A stretch of 64,000 nucleotides of DNA. It comes from Dyella halodurans. GTDB taxonomy: Bacteria; Pseudomonadota; Gammaproteobacteria; Xanthomonadales; Rhodanobacteraceae. The stretch covers positions 62,001 through 126,000 of the forward strand of contig NZ_JAPDPF010000009.1 in NCBI RefSeq assembly GCF_026283925.1, in the 5' to 3' direction. A program made the translations under genes and the position numbers. Of this stretch, positions 15,513 through 23,802 are shown in pieces; positions within the stretch are counted from its first letter, which is position 1; the number at the start of each line of letters is the position of its first letter. The notes under the pieces are model-generated. The model searched no databases. It was not told where the DNA came from and saw only the letters and a program-made list of their open reading frames with translations.

Positions 15513-17843
15513 ATGAAGTGCTCGAAGATACTCGCCGCCTTGTTGGTAGGCGCAAGCCTCGCCATCGCACCGATGATGCCCGCACGCGCGGCCATCAACA
15601 GCATGGGACTTGGCGCCAGCTATAACGCGCAGAAGACCAGCATCACGTTCCAGGTCTATTCCTCGCAAGCCACGCGTATCGTGCTGTATCTCTATGCGAG
15701 CGGTTACGGTGCGCAGGAATCGACGACCTATGTGCTCAGCCCGGCCGGCAACGGCGTGTGGTCCGTCACCGTGCCGGTGTCCGCCATCCAGGCCGCCGGC
15801 ATCACCGGATCGGTTTACTACGGCTATCGCGCCTGGGGCCCGAACTGGCCGTACAACGCAAGCTGGGGCAAGGGCTCGCAGGCGGGCTTCGTTTCCGATG
15901 TGGACGCCAACGGCAATCGCTTCAATCCGAATAAGCTGCTGCTGGATCCCTACGCGCTGGAAGTCAGCCAGGACCCGCTGAACACCTCGAACCAGAACGG
16001 CAATGTGTTCGCCTCCGGCGCCAGCTACCGCAATATCGACAGCGGCACCTATGCACCCAAGGGCATCGTGCTGGCGCCGAGCGGACAGAGCACCGGCACC
16101 AAGCCGACGCGCGCGCAGAAAGACGATGTCATCTATGAGGTGAACGTACGCGGCTTCACCAAGCAGGATCCGAGCATTCCCACCGCTTACCAGGGCACGT
16201 ATTACGGCGCCGGCCTCAAGGCGAGTTATCTGGCCAGCCTCGGCGTCACCGCGGTGGAGTTCCTGCCCGTGCAGGAAACCCAGAATGACGCGAACGACGT
16301 GGTGGCGAACTCGGATGCGAACCAGAACTACTGGGGCTATATGACCGAGGACTACTTCGCCCCCGACCGCCACTATGCGTACAACAAGGCGCCTGGCGGC
16401 CCCACGGCGGAGTTCCAGGCGATGGTGCAGGCGTTCCACAATGCCGGCATCAAGGTCTACATGGACGTGGTCTACAACCACACCGCCGAAGGCGGCACCT
16501 GGACCAGCAGCGACCCCACTACGGCCACCATCTACTCGTGGCGCGGTCTCGACAACACCACTTACTACGAGCTCACCTCGGGCAACCAGTATTTCTACGA
16601 CAACACCGGCGTCGGCGCGAATTTCAACACCTACAACACCGTCGCGCAGAACCTGATCGTCGATTCGCTCGCTTATTGGGCGAACACCATGGGCGTCGAC
16701 GGCTATCGTTTCGATCTCGCCTCGGTGCTCGGCAATAGCTGCTTGAACGGCAGCGCGGTGGCCGCCGCGCCGAATTGCCCGAATGGCGGTTACAACTTCG
16801 ACGCCGCGGATTCGAACGTGGCGATCAATCGCATCCTGCGCGAGTTCACCGTGCGCCCGGCAGCGGGCGGCACGGGCCTGGACCTGTTCGCCGAGCCATG
16901 GGCGATCGGCGGCAACTCCTACCAGCTTGGTAGTTTTCCGGTGGGCTGGTCGGAATGGAACGGCGTGTTCCGTGACAGCTTCCGCCAGGCGCAGAACGAA
17001 CTGGGCAATATGACGATCTCGATCGGCCAGGATGCGACGAACTTCTCCGGCTCCTCCAACCTGTTCCAGGCCAGCGGCCGTTCGCCGTGGAATTCGACGA
17101 ACTTCATCGATGTGCACGATGGCATGACGCTCAACGACGTCTATGCCTGCAATGGCGCCAGCAACGCCCAGGCCTGGCCCTACGGCCCGTCCGACGGCGG
17201 CACCAGCACGAACTACAGTTGGGACCAGGGCATGTCGGCCGGCACGGGCACGGCGCTGGACCAGCGGCGTGCGGCGCGCACGGGCATGGCCTTCGAAATG
17301 CTGTCTGCGGGAACCCCGTTGATGCAGGGCGGCGACGAACACCTGCGCACGCTCCAGTGCAACAACAACGCCTACAACCTCGACTCGAGCGCGAACTGGC
17401 TCAACTACAGCTGGACCACCGACCAGTCGAACTTCTACAACTTCGCCCAGCGCTTGATCGCGTTCCGCAAGGCGCACCCTGCCCTGCGCCCGGCCAGCTG
17501 GTACAGCAGCAGCCAGGTGGTGTGGTACCAACCGAGCGGCGCCGTCGCCACCAGCAGCTACTGGAGCAACACCAGCAACTATGCGATCGCCTACACCATC
17601 AACGGGCCCTCGCTTGGCGACGCCAACTCGATGTACATCGCCTATAACGGCTGGTCCGGCAGCGTCACCTTCACCTTGCCGGCGCCGCCCTCAGGCACGA
17701 GCTGGTATCGCGTGACCGATACATGCAACTGGAACGACGGTGCGAACACCTTCGTCACGCCCGGCAACGAGGCCGCTATCGGCGGTGCCGGCACTACCTA
17801 TAGCCAGTGCGGCCAGTCCTTGCTGCTGCTGATCTCGAAGTAA
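15513..17843 (+). CDS. iam: Secreted isoamylase (glycogen 6-glucanohydrolase, GH13)
   Basis: This 776-residue precursor hydrolyses alpha-1,6 branch points of glycogen and amylopectin. A 26-residue signal peptide (MKCSKILAALLVGASLAIAP... ending ARA) precedes the mature AINSMGLGASY. The N-terminal CBM48-like domain is followed by the GH13 barrel with nucleophile Asp401 in YRFDLAS, acid/base Glu461 in FAEPWAIGG and Asp536 in DVHDGM. Subtracting 26 gives 375, 435 and 510, the catalytic residues I recall for the crystallised Pseudomonas amyloderamosa isoamylase, whose precursor is also 776 residues. GGAGG nine bases before ATG 15513 supports the start. No transporter or regulator gene is adjacent. 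Confidence 0.96.
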   Translation: MKCSKILAALLVGASLAIAPMMPARAAINSMGLGASYNAQKTSITFQVYSSQATRIVLYLYASGYGAQESTTYVLSPAGNGVWSVTVPVSAIQAAGITGSVYYGYRAWGPNWPYNASWGKGSQAGFVSDVDANGNRFNPNKLLLDPYALEVSQDPLNTSNQNGNVFASGASYRNIDSGTYAPKGIVLAPSGQSTGTKPTRAQKDDVIYEVNVRGFTKQDPSIPTAYQGTYYGAGLKASYLASLGVTAVEFLPVQETQNDANDVVANSDANQNYWGYMTEDYFAPDRHYAYNKAPGGPTAEFQAMVQAFHNAGIKVYMDVVYNHTAEGGTWTSSDPTTATIYSWRGLDNTTYYELTSGNQYFYDNTGVGANFNTYNTVAQNLIVDSLAYWANTMGVDGYRFDLASVLGNSCLNGSAVAAAPNCPNGGYNFDAADSNVAINRILREFTVRPAAGGTGLDLFAEPWAIGGNSYQLGSFPVGWSEWNGVFRDSFRQAQNELGNMTISIGQDATNFSGSSNLFQASGRSPWNSTNFIDVHDGMTLNDVYACNGASNAQAWPYGPSDGGTSTNYSWDQGMSAGTGTALDQRRAARTGMAFEMLSAGTPLMQGGDEHLRTLQCNNNAYNLDSSANWLNYSWTTDQSNFYNFAQRLIAFRKAHPALRPASWYSSSQVVWYQPSGAVATSSYWSNTSNYAIAYTINGPSLGDANSMYIAYNGWSGSVTFTLPAPPSGTSWYRVTDTCNWNDGANTFVTPGNEAAIGGAGTTYSQCGQSLLLLISK

Positions 17844-17852
17844 GCGGTGCAG

Positions 17853-17884
17853 GCCGTCATCTCCGCCATCGCGGAGATGACGGC
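17853..17884 (+). terminator. Perfect 14-bp hairpin after isoamylase
   Basis: GCCGTCATCTCCGC (17853-17866) is followed by a CATC loop and its exact complement (17871-17884), ten bases after the isoamylase stop. No T tract follows on the plus strand. Its place between convergent isoamylase and PiuC genes suits a bidirectional terminator. Confidence 0.7.
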
Positions 17885-17907
17885 GGCGGCCGGCGGCCAT
17901 CGCTCGG

Positions 17908-18603
17908 CTAGGCCACGTCCGACCACATGCGCATCAGGTTGTGATAGCAGCCGGTCAGTTCCACCCGTGCGGCGGGATCGCCATCGGTGGCGTTGAGCCG
18001 CTGAATGCTGCGATCCAGGTCGAACAGCAAGGCACGCTGCTCGTTATTGCGCACCATGCTTTGCACCCAGAAGAAACAGGCCAGGCGCGCGCCCCGCGTC
18101 ACCGGCGTCACCTGGTGCAGGCTGCTGGCCGGGTAAACGATCATGTCGCCTGCGGCGAGCTTGACCGACTGCGTGCCGTAGACATCCTCGATCTGCAATT
18201 CGCCGCCGTCGTAGCTTTGCGGATCGGCCAGGAACAGCGTGGCCGAGAGATCGGTGCGCAGCCTGTCCTGGCTACCCGGCACCAGGCGCACCGACCCGTC
18301 GACATGGCTGCCAAAGTGCATGCCGCCTTCGTAGCGATTGAACATCGGCGGGTACACCCGCTGAGGCAAGGTCGCACTGATGAACAACGGATGCCGTTCC
18401 AGCACGGCCAGCACGATGCCGCCCAACTCCCTGGCCATCGGCGTGTCTTCGGCAAGCTGCAGGTTGCGCTTGACCTGGGCGCCCTGGTGGCCGGCGGTGG
18501 CGCGCCCATCCACCCAGGGCGCCTCGGCGCTGTCCAGCCGCTGCCGGAACAGCTTCAGCTGTTCGCCATCGAGGACGCCTGGAATCACTACCAGCATGGC
18601 CAT
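17908..18603 (-). CDS. piuC: Fe(II)/2-oxoglutarate-dependent PKHD-type hydroxylase, PiuC/YbiX family
   Basis: This 231-residue protein has the double-stranded beta-helix iron site: HFGSHVDG supplies His and Asp, SSLHQVTPV the distal His, and GARLACFFW the Arg that binds 2-oxoglutarate. Length and motifs match PiuC/YbiX. Family members are encoded next to TonB-dependent siderophore receptors and respond to iron, although their substrate is unsettled. Here the gene follows the receptor gene on the same strand with only 13 bases between them, so both should be read from the Fur-controlled promoter near 20880. ATG 18603 and ATG 18597 are both possible starts. Confidence 0.93.
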   Translation of the reverse strand: MAMLVVIPGVLDGEQLKLFRQRLDSAEAPWVDGRATAGHQGAQVKRNLQLAEDTPMARELGGIVLAVLERHPLFISATLPQRVYPPMFNRYEGGMHFGSHVDGSVRLVPGSQDRLRTDLSATLFLADPQSYDGGELQIEDVYGTQSVKLAAGDMIVYPASSLHQVTPVTRGARLACFFWVQSMVRNNEQRALLFDLDRSIQRLNATDGDPAARVELTGCYHNLMRMWSDVA

Positions 18604-18616
18604 CGCTCCCTTGCGA

Positions 18617-20782
18617 TCAAAGCCGATACGTCACGGTCAGCAGTTCGGTGGCGCCCAGGCCTGGGATCGAGCGGCCGCCGTCGGACTGGATGACCCCGAC
18701 GAAATACTTCTTGTCGGTGAAGTTGAGCATGTTCAGGCGAATATCGTACTTCGGCTGATGGTACGCGACGGTGGCGTCCCAACGCGTATAGCCGCCCACG
18801 CTGACCAGGTTGTTGTTGGCCGCATAGCGCAGCGACTGATAGGTCGCGCCGCCCCCCACCTCCCAATGCTTGGAGACATTGTAGGTGTTCCAGACCGTAC
18901 CGCTGTTGCGCGGCGTATTGGCCAGCACGTTGCCCTGGGTACCGTCCAACGCCTTGACGATGTCCGAATTGAGGTGCGTATAGCCCGAGAAGATCTGCCA
19001 CTGCTCGGTCACCCGGCCGGTGGCACCCAGCTCGAAGCCGCGCACGCGCACGGTGCCTTCGAGTTCGTATTCGCCGGTTGAAGTCTGGGTGCGGGCATTG
19101 GTCTTGGTCACCTGGAACGCAGCCGCATTCAGCAGCAGGCGGTCATCGACAAAATCCCATTTGCCGCCCGCCTCGTAGGAACGGTTCTTCTCCGGCTGCA
19201 ACGCCTGCGTGCCATTGGTGACGGTGAGCGTTTCCAGCGACGGGTCGAACGAGGTGCCGTAGGAAACGTAGTACGACTGTTCGTGGGTGGGCTGGAAGAT
19301 CAGGCCGCTGCGCACGCTGGTGAAGTAGACGGTCTGATCGGCGTTGGCCGGCAGCGAGACGGTGTTGGTAAGGTCGGCAGCGAAGCGGTCGCGACGCAGG
19401 CCCGCCACCAGCTGCCACTGTTCGTTGAAATGCACCGTGTCGTTTGCGTACAGGCCGACCGTATCGGCGCTGCCCAGCGCATGGTTGCCGAGGCTGGTGG
19501 TGACATTGGCCGGCTGGGCCTGCACGCCCGGATCGAGCAGCGACACCAGCGGCAGGTTGTTGCGCGTATAGCCCTGGTTGTCGTAGTTGTCGTGGCCCAG
19601 CTCGAGGCCGGTGATGAGCTCATGATGCACGCTGCCGGTATCGAAGTTCGCCATCAGGTCGGTCTGGCTGTCGAACGAGCGGTCGTGGATCACGCGATCA
19701 TGGCTGGCCAGCTGCACCAGCAAGTCCTGCAAAGGCAGGTCGGTGGGATTGCCGGCGGTTTTGTTGAGCGTCACGCCGGTATTGGTCACCACCGAGTTCG
19801 GCGCCGTCTCGCGCGCGTCCACTTTATAGGTGCTGTACTGCAACTGGCTGCGCAACTGCAGGTCGTCGTTGAAATGGTGATCCAGGCGCGCGCTGAACGC
19901 GTTGATTGTCTGCGTGGTGCGGTCGGTGGTGAAGCCGTAGTAATTGGCGTGGCTGACCGCGGCGGGACGACCATTGACCGGCGGCAGGCCGTAGTCGGGC
20001 TGATCGATATTGCGCTGGATCAGCGCTGACAAGGTGATCTCGGTGGGCGTGCCGATGCCGAAGCGCAACGAGGGCGCGATGCCACCGTCGTGATTGGAAA
20101 CCACGTCGCGCGTGGAATGGATGTCCTGCGCAAAGACGTTCAGGCGCGCCGCGGAGGTCGCCGAGAGCGGCGTGTTGAAGTCGCCGCTTAGCCGATAGTG
20201 GTCCTGGCTGCCGACGGTGGCCGATATTTCGTCCAACGGCTGCAGCTCCGGCACCTTGCTGACCTGGTTGATCACGCCACCGGTCGAGCCACGCCCGAAC
20301 AGCATCGAGGACGGCCCCTTCAACACCTCGACCGCGGCAAGATCGAAGGTATCGCGGTAGTACTGGCCACGATCACGAAAGCCGTCGAGGTAGATGTCCG
20401 TGCGCGCGCTGAAGCCGCGCAGATTGATGTTGTCGCCGATGGTGCCGCCTTCGGCCGCGGTGATGGTGATGCCCGGCACGTTGCGTAGCGCATCGGCCAG
20501 CGAGGTGGCGCCCTGCGCATTGAGCAGGTCGCGATTGATCACCACCACCGACTGCGGAATATCGCGCAGCGCGGTCGGCACCTTGGCGCCAATCGACGAG
20601 GCATCGGTGTCGTAGCTGTTGCCGATGACGCTGCCGGTGACGTGGACGGCACCCAGTGTCTTCGTCGCGTTGTCCGAACCCGCCGGATCCGGCGGCGTGG
20701 TCGACTGCGCCCAGGCCGAGAGGGGCAGAACGAGGGCGGCGGCCAGGGCTGCATGCAGGGGATGGGTTCGCAGGTTCGGCAT
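18617..20782 (-). CDS. TonB-dependent siderophore receptor, PiuA/Fiu-like
   Basis: This is a 721-residue outer-membrane receptor. The signal peptide spans about residues 1-25 (LPLSAWAQ). The plug domain has [51 protein letters not shown] and [26 protein letters not shown], classic siderophore-receptor signatures. The barrel ends with the aromatic-poor TVTYRL. There is no N-terminal signalling extension, so it is not a FecA-type transducer. The PiuC-like gene directly downstream places it in the PiuA group, known for catecholate siderophore uptake and for cefiderocol and related siderophore-drug entry. The promoter carries a good Fur box about 90 bases upstream of the ATG. Confidence 0.93.
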   Translation of the reverse strand: MPNLRTHPLHAALAAALVLPLSAWAQSTTPPDPAGSDNATKTLGAVHVTGSVIGNSYDTDASSIGAKVPTALRDIPQSVVVINRDLLNAQGATSLADALRNVPGITITAAEGGTIGDNINLRGFSARTDIYLDGFRDRGQYYRDTFDLAAVEVLKGPSSMLFGRGSTGGVINQVSKVPELQPLDEISATVGSQDHYRLSGDFNTPLSATSAARLNVFAQDIHSTRDVVSNHDGGIAPSLRFGIGTPTEITLSALIQRNIDQPDYGLPPVNGRPAAVSHANYYGFTTDRTTQTINAFSARLDHHFNDDLQLRSQLQYSTYKVDARETAPNSVVTNTGVTLNKTAGNPTDLPLQDLLVQLASHDRVIHDRSFDSQTDLMANFDTGSVHHELITGLELGHDNYDNQGYTRNNLPLVSLLDPGVQAQPANVTTSLGNHALGSADTVGLYANDTVHFNEQWQLVAGLRRDRFAADLTNTVSLPANADQTVYFTSVRSGLIFQPTHEQSYYVSYGTSFDPSLETLTVTNGTQALQPEKNRSYEAGGKWDFVDDRLLLNAAAFQVTKTNARTQTSTGEYELEGTVRVRGFELGATGRVTEQWQIFSGYTHLNSDIVKALDGTQGNVLANTPRNSGTVWNTYNVSKHWEVGGGATYQSLRYAANNNLVSVGGYTRWDATVAYHQPKYDIRLNMLNFTDKKYFVGVIQSDGGRSIPGLGATELLTVTYRL

Positions 20783-20873
20783 GTGTGGTTTCGATGTGTC
20801 GATAAGACGTTCGGGGTCACCCCTCGCCTGCTCTGCCAGCCAGTGCGAAAGTAGCGAGACAACAACTGCAAAT

Positions 20874-20892
20874 AAGAATGGTTGTCATTATC
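20874..20892 (-). promoter_or_regulatory. Fur box upstream of the TonB receptor
   Basis: Read on the minus strand the site is GATAATGACAACCATTCTT, matching 15 of 19 positions of the GATAATGATAATCATTATC consensus as I recall it. It lies about 90 bases before the receptor ATG, a normal place for iron-responsive repression of the receptor-piuC operon. Confidence 0.75.
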
Positions 20893-21205
20893 AGCATCAG
20901 TTATGCCATTGTGAAGCGCAATATTTTGCGTTCGCGCGTGCCTCTTCCTGGCCAAAGCCAGGGGTGCCAAGACCTGCGCCTGTCAGCACATTGGGGCGAG
21001 TCGCTAACCACCAGAGCGCGGACTTCCCTCTGCACATGCCAGCAGGGACGGAGTCCGGTGACGTGGCGCAAAGACCCGCGCCAGCAGCAAGCGTCCGTGC
21101 CGGCATAGGCCGGCACGGCGTGGGAAAGGATGGAAGGCGCGGTTCAAGCCCCAGGAGAGTGAGGGCTCAGCGCAGGCACCTGCGTTGAGCCCCCACGCCT
21201 GGGGT
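20893..21205. other. Gene-free region between receptor promoter and ParB-like gene end
   Basis: About 310 bases with no recognised gene. It contains a perfect hairpin at 21095-21118 and a larger imperfect palindrome at 21146-21207 that abuts the stop of the ParB-like gene. Short frames on both strands here are AT/GC-random and lack ribosome sites. Confidence 0.5.
21095..21118. repeat. Perfect 10-bp hairpin
   Basis: CCGTGCCGGC (21095-21104), loop ATAG, GCCGGCACGG (21109-21118). It resembles the REP-like 'gtgccggc' palindromes found between genes in many proteobacteria. It is not followed by a T run on either strand, so terminator function is uncertain. Confidence 0.6.
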
Positions 21206-21207
21206 TT
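21146..21207 (-). terminator. Long imperfect palindrome at end of ParB-like gene
   Basis: The outer arms CCCCAGG (21149-21155) and CCTGGGG (21198-21204) and inner arms GGGCTCAGCGCAGG and CCTGCGTTGAGCCC can fold into one long stem. The gene's TAA lies in the right arm. No U tract follows, so it may be a terminator or a dispersed repeat. Confidence 0.55.
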
Positions 21208-22030
21208 AAGCAACGTCGCCCTGCAGCAACGACAACTGCCTGCGCAAGGCCTCGTTTTCCGAAGTCAGCTCGGCCACACGCCGGCGCAACATCGCCAGCT
21301 CGCCTGGGTCGGCCTCCTCCGCCGCGTCCTGCGTGGCCGGCTCCTTCGGTGGCTTGCGACGTGCATCGCGCACGCGCTTGGCCGCTTGTTTCAGCTCATC
21401 GCTGCCGCCGATGGCGGCGGCGCGCTGCTCGTCCTCGGGCAGGCTGGCGACCGCCGCCGCCGCATTGATCGACAGCGTGCCCGACTTCACCGCGGCCACC
21501 ACTTCAGGGGCGGCCTGCTTCTGGATCTTCTCGATCAATACCACCTGACTGTTGCTCAGGCGCGCCTCACGCGCGATCGCCTGGCGACTCGGCAACGGCG
21601 CAGGCGGCGCGGCAAGCGCAGGGGATGCGTCGGAGGTGGCTTCGTCTGTCGCAGCTTCCGCCTCGTCGCTTGCCGTTGGCGCCCGCGCCTCCTGCACGCG
21701 TGACTGACGCTCCGCCAGGATTTCCCGCTTGCGCAAGGCCAGCACGCCACGCTGGAAATCGGACACGCTACGCCGCCCCAGATGCTGCTCGATCATCCAC
21801 AAATGCACATCGTCCATGGACTGGAAACGCGTGTTCTGCACGGTCTGGAACGGCAGATCGTGCTTGCGGCAGATGCCATAGCGATTGTGTCCGTCCACCA
21901 GGACATCGCCCCACAGCACCAGCGCATCGCGGCAGCCTTCGGCCAGCAGGCTGCGCTCCAGCGCCTCGTGCTCGTCCGCCGTCAGCGGGTCGATATAGGC
22001 CTTCAGTTCTTCGTTAACGACGATATCCAT
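21206..22030 (-). CDS. Orphan ParB/Srx-fold nuclease-like domain protein
   Basis: This 274-residue protein starts [17 protein letters not shown] and has a ParB-type N-terminal domain with [11 protein letters not shown], the counterpart of the nucleotide-binding G-x-R-R region of ParB/Srx proteins, and a following helix-rich section ([17 protein letters not shown]). A second half contains a helix-turn-helix-like stretch ([22 protein letters not shown]) after an Ala/Pro-rich linker. The C-terminus ([22 protein letters not shown], here split) is a leucine-zipper coiled coil for dimerisation. No parA partner or parS-like cluster is seen, so it is more likely a nucleotide-controlled DNA-binding regulator than a partition factor. 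A GTG six codons upstream is a possible start. Confidence 0.8.
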   Translation of the reverse strand: MDIVVNEELKAYIDPLTADEHEALERSLLAEGCRDALVLWGDVLVDGHNRYGICRKHDLPFQTVQNTRFQSMDDVHLWMIEQHLGRRSVSDFQRGVLALRKREILAERQSRVQEARAPTASDEAEAATDEATSDASPALAAPPAPLPSRQAIAREARLSNSQVVLIEKIQKQAAPEVVAAVKSGTLSINAAAAVASLPEDEQRAAAIGGSDELKQAAKRVRDARRKPPKEPATQDAAEEADPGELAMLRRRVAELTSENEALRRQLSLLQGDVA

Positions 22031-22221
22031 GGGTACTACCGGGCGCACAAAACGGGGGCGGCATTGTAGAGAAGCCGCGCCGGCTTTGCCCGTCTGCGCG
22101 TACGGCCTGCCTGCCGTGGCCGTGGGCAGCGGCCCAAACGGATATAGACTGGTCCGAGGTCACGCCCGCATCAGCGGCCACTAACTCCCGCGTGGCCAGC
22201 CCTTACCCAAGAGGCACCCGC

Positions 22222-22686
22222 ATGAGCCGACCACCACTCCCCCCGTTCACGCTCGAAAGCGCCACCCAGAAAGTGCGCCTGGCGGAAGATGCATGGAATA
22301 CCCGCAACCCAGCGCAGGTGGCCCAGGCCTATACGCCGGACAGCCACTGGCGCAACCGCAGCCAGTTCCTGCAAGGCCGTGAAAGCATCGAGGCGTTTCT
22401 TACGCTCAAGTGGCAACGCGAGCTCGACTATCGCCTGATCAAGGAACTCTGGGCGTTCCGGGAAAACCGCATCGCCGTCCGCTTCGCCTATGAATGGCAC
22501 GACGACAGCGGGCAGTGGTATCGCAGCTACGGCAACGAGAACTGGGAGTTCGAAGACTCCGGCTTGATGAGTCGACGCATCGCCAGCATCAACGATGCGC
22601 CGATCGCGGCCGAGGCGCGGAAATACCACTGGCCACACGGGCGTCGCCCCGACGACCACCCGTCGCTATCGGACCTCGGCTTCTAG
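22222..22686 (+). CDS. NTF2-like protein, DUF1348 (SnoaL-type) family
   Basis: This is a 154-residue cytoplasmic protein matching the DUF1348 pattern: [39 protein letters not shown], then [19 protein letters not shown] and [15 protein letters not shown]. The fold is a cone-shaped NTF2/SnoaL barrel, used for small-molecule isomerisation or binding; the natural ligand of this family is not known to me. GAGGC lies eight bases before ATG 22222. It stands alone, transcribed divergently from the ParB-like gene with about 190 bases between, and 57 bases before the cyclophilin gene. Confidence 0.88.
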   Translation: MSRPPLPPFTLESATQKVRLAEDAWNTRNPAQVAQAYTPDSHWRNRSQFLQGRESIEAFLTLKWQRELDYRLIKELWAFRENRIAVRFAYEWHDDSGQWYRSYGNENWEFEDSGLMSRRIASINDAPIAAEARKYHWPHGRRPDDHPSLSDLGF

Positions 22687-22743
22687 GGCCTCACCGGCGG
22701 CCGACTCTGCTAACTTGCGATCTTTCCGTCCCGGGGGATCTCC

Positions 22744-23688
22744 ATGCCGCAGCGTCACCCTCTCGCGCTTGCCCTTGCGCTCGCCATCGCCGCGTTCGCC
22801 GTCAACGTGGCGGCGGACGAGGCCACGCCGGCGCATACGCCCAGCGCCAAGGAACTGCTGGCGAAGTCGAAGCCGCAGGAATGGCGCGTACCCGATCCGC
22901 AGAACCTGCTGGTGATGCAGCTGCCGCAAGGCAAGGTGGTGATCGAGCTGGCGCCGGATTTCACGCCGCTGCATGTCGCCAATATCCGCACCATGGCGCA
23001 CGAGCACTATTACGACAACCTCGCCATCGTTCGCGTGCACGACAACTTCGTCACCCAGTGGGGCGATCCCGCCAGTGACGACAACGGCAACAACAGCAAG
23101 CTCAAGTCGCTGGGCTCGGCCAGGTCCACTTTGCCGCCCGAATACACCCGCCCGTTCGATGCCAAGCTCCCGTTCACTGCCCTGCCCGATGGCGACGTCT
23201 ATGCGCCGGAAGTGGGCTTCTCCGAAGGCTTTCCGGTGGCGCGCAACAAGGCGACCGGACAGGAGTGGCTGACCCACTGCTACGGCATGGTGGGCGTGGG
23301 ACGCGACAACGATCCGCAGAGTGGCAGCGGCAGCGAGTTGTATGCGGTGATTGGCCAGGCGCCGCGTGGACTGGATCGCAACCTCGCCGTGGTCGGTCGT
23401 GTGCTGCAAGGCATGGAGTTCCTGTCAGGCCTGCCGCGCGGCACCGGTCCGCTGGGTTTCTACGAACAGCCATCGCAGCATGTGACGATAAGCTCGGCGC
23501 GCTTGATGTCCGACCTGCCCGAGGCGCAGCGTACCAAGGTCGAAGTGCTGCGCACCGACAGCGCCACCTTTGCCGCCCTGGTCGAAGCCAAACGCAATCG
23601 CCACGACGACTTCTACCAATTCCCGGCCGGCAAGGTCGACCTGTGCAGCATCGCCATCCCCGTTCGCGAGGCCAGCACCTCCCGCTGA
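22744..23688 (+). CDS. Periplasmic peptidyl-prolyl cis-trans isomerase (cyclophilin type)
   Basis: This is a 314-residue protein with a signal peptide (LALALALAIAAFAVNVAADE). The cyclophilin domain is recognised by VIELAPDFTPLHVANIRTMAHEHYYD (split here), then IVRVHDNFVTQWGDP, where the catalytic Arg and the Gln of the active site are kept, and later YAVIGQAPRGLDRNLAVVGRVLQGME. An insert of about 60 residues between the two blocks (SARSTLPPEYTRPFDAKLPF) and a C-terminal extension of about 70 residues make it larger than PpiA (about 190). It should assist folding of envelope proteins. It may be transcribed with the NTF2-like gene upstream. Confidence 0.9.
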   Translation: MPQRHPLALALALAIAAFAVNVAADEATPAHTPSAKELLAKSKPQEWRVPDPQNLLVMQLPQGKVVIELAPDFTPLHVANIRTMAHEHYYDNLAIVRVHDNFVTQWGDPASDDNGNNSKLKSLGSARSTLPPEYTRPFDAKLPFTALPDGDVYAPEVGFSEGFPVARNKATGQEWLTHCYGMVGVGRDNDPQSGSGSELYAVIGQAPRGLDRNLAVVGRVLQGMEFLSGLPRGTGPLGFYEQPSQHVTISSARLMSDLPEAQRTKVEVLRTDSATFAALVEAKRNRHDDFYQFPAGKVDLCSIAIPVREASTSR

Positions 23689-23802
23689 TGTGCGTGAACA
23701 CCGTCTAAGCGCCCGCGCTTGTAACGACACATTCTTCATTCCCGCCTCGCCACGATGGCAGGTGGGTATCAAGGCCATGCGCGAGCATGGCGGGAGTGCG
23801 GT

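Noticed and set aside
15324-17531. A 735-residue open frame antisense to isoamylase
   Set aside because: Val/Arg/Ala-rich shadow of GC-rich codons with no domain; isoamylase is unmistakable.
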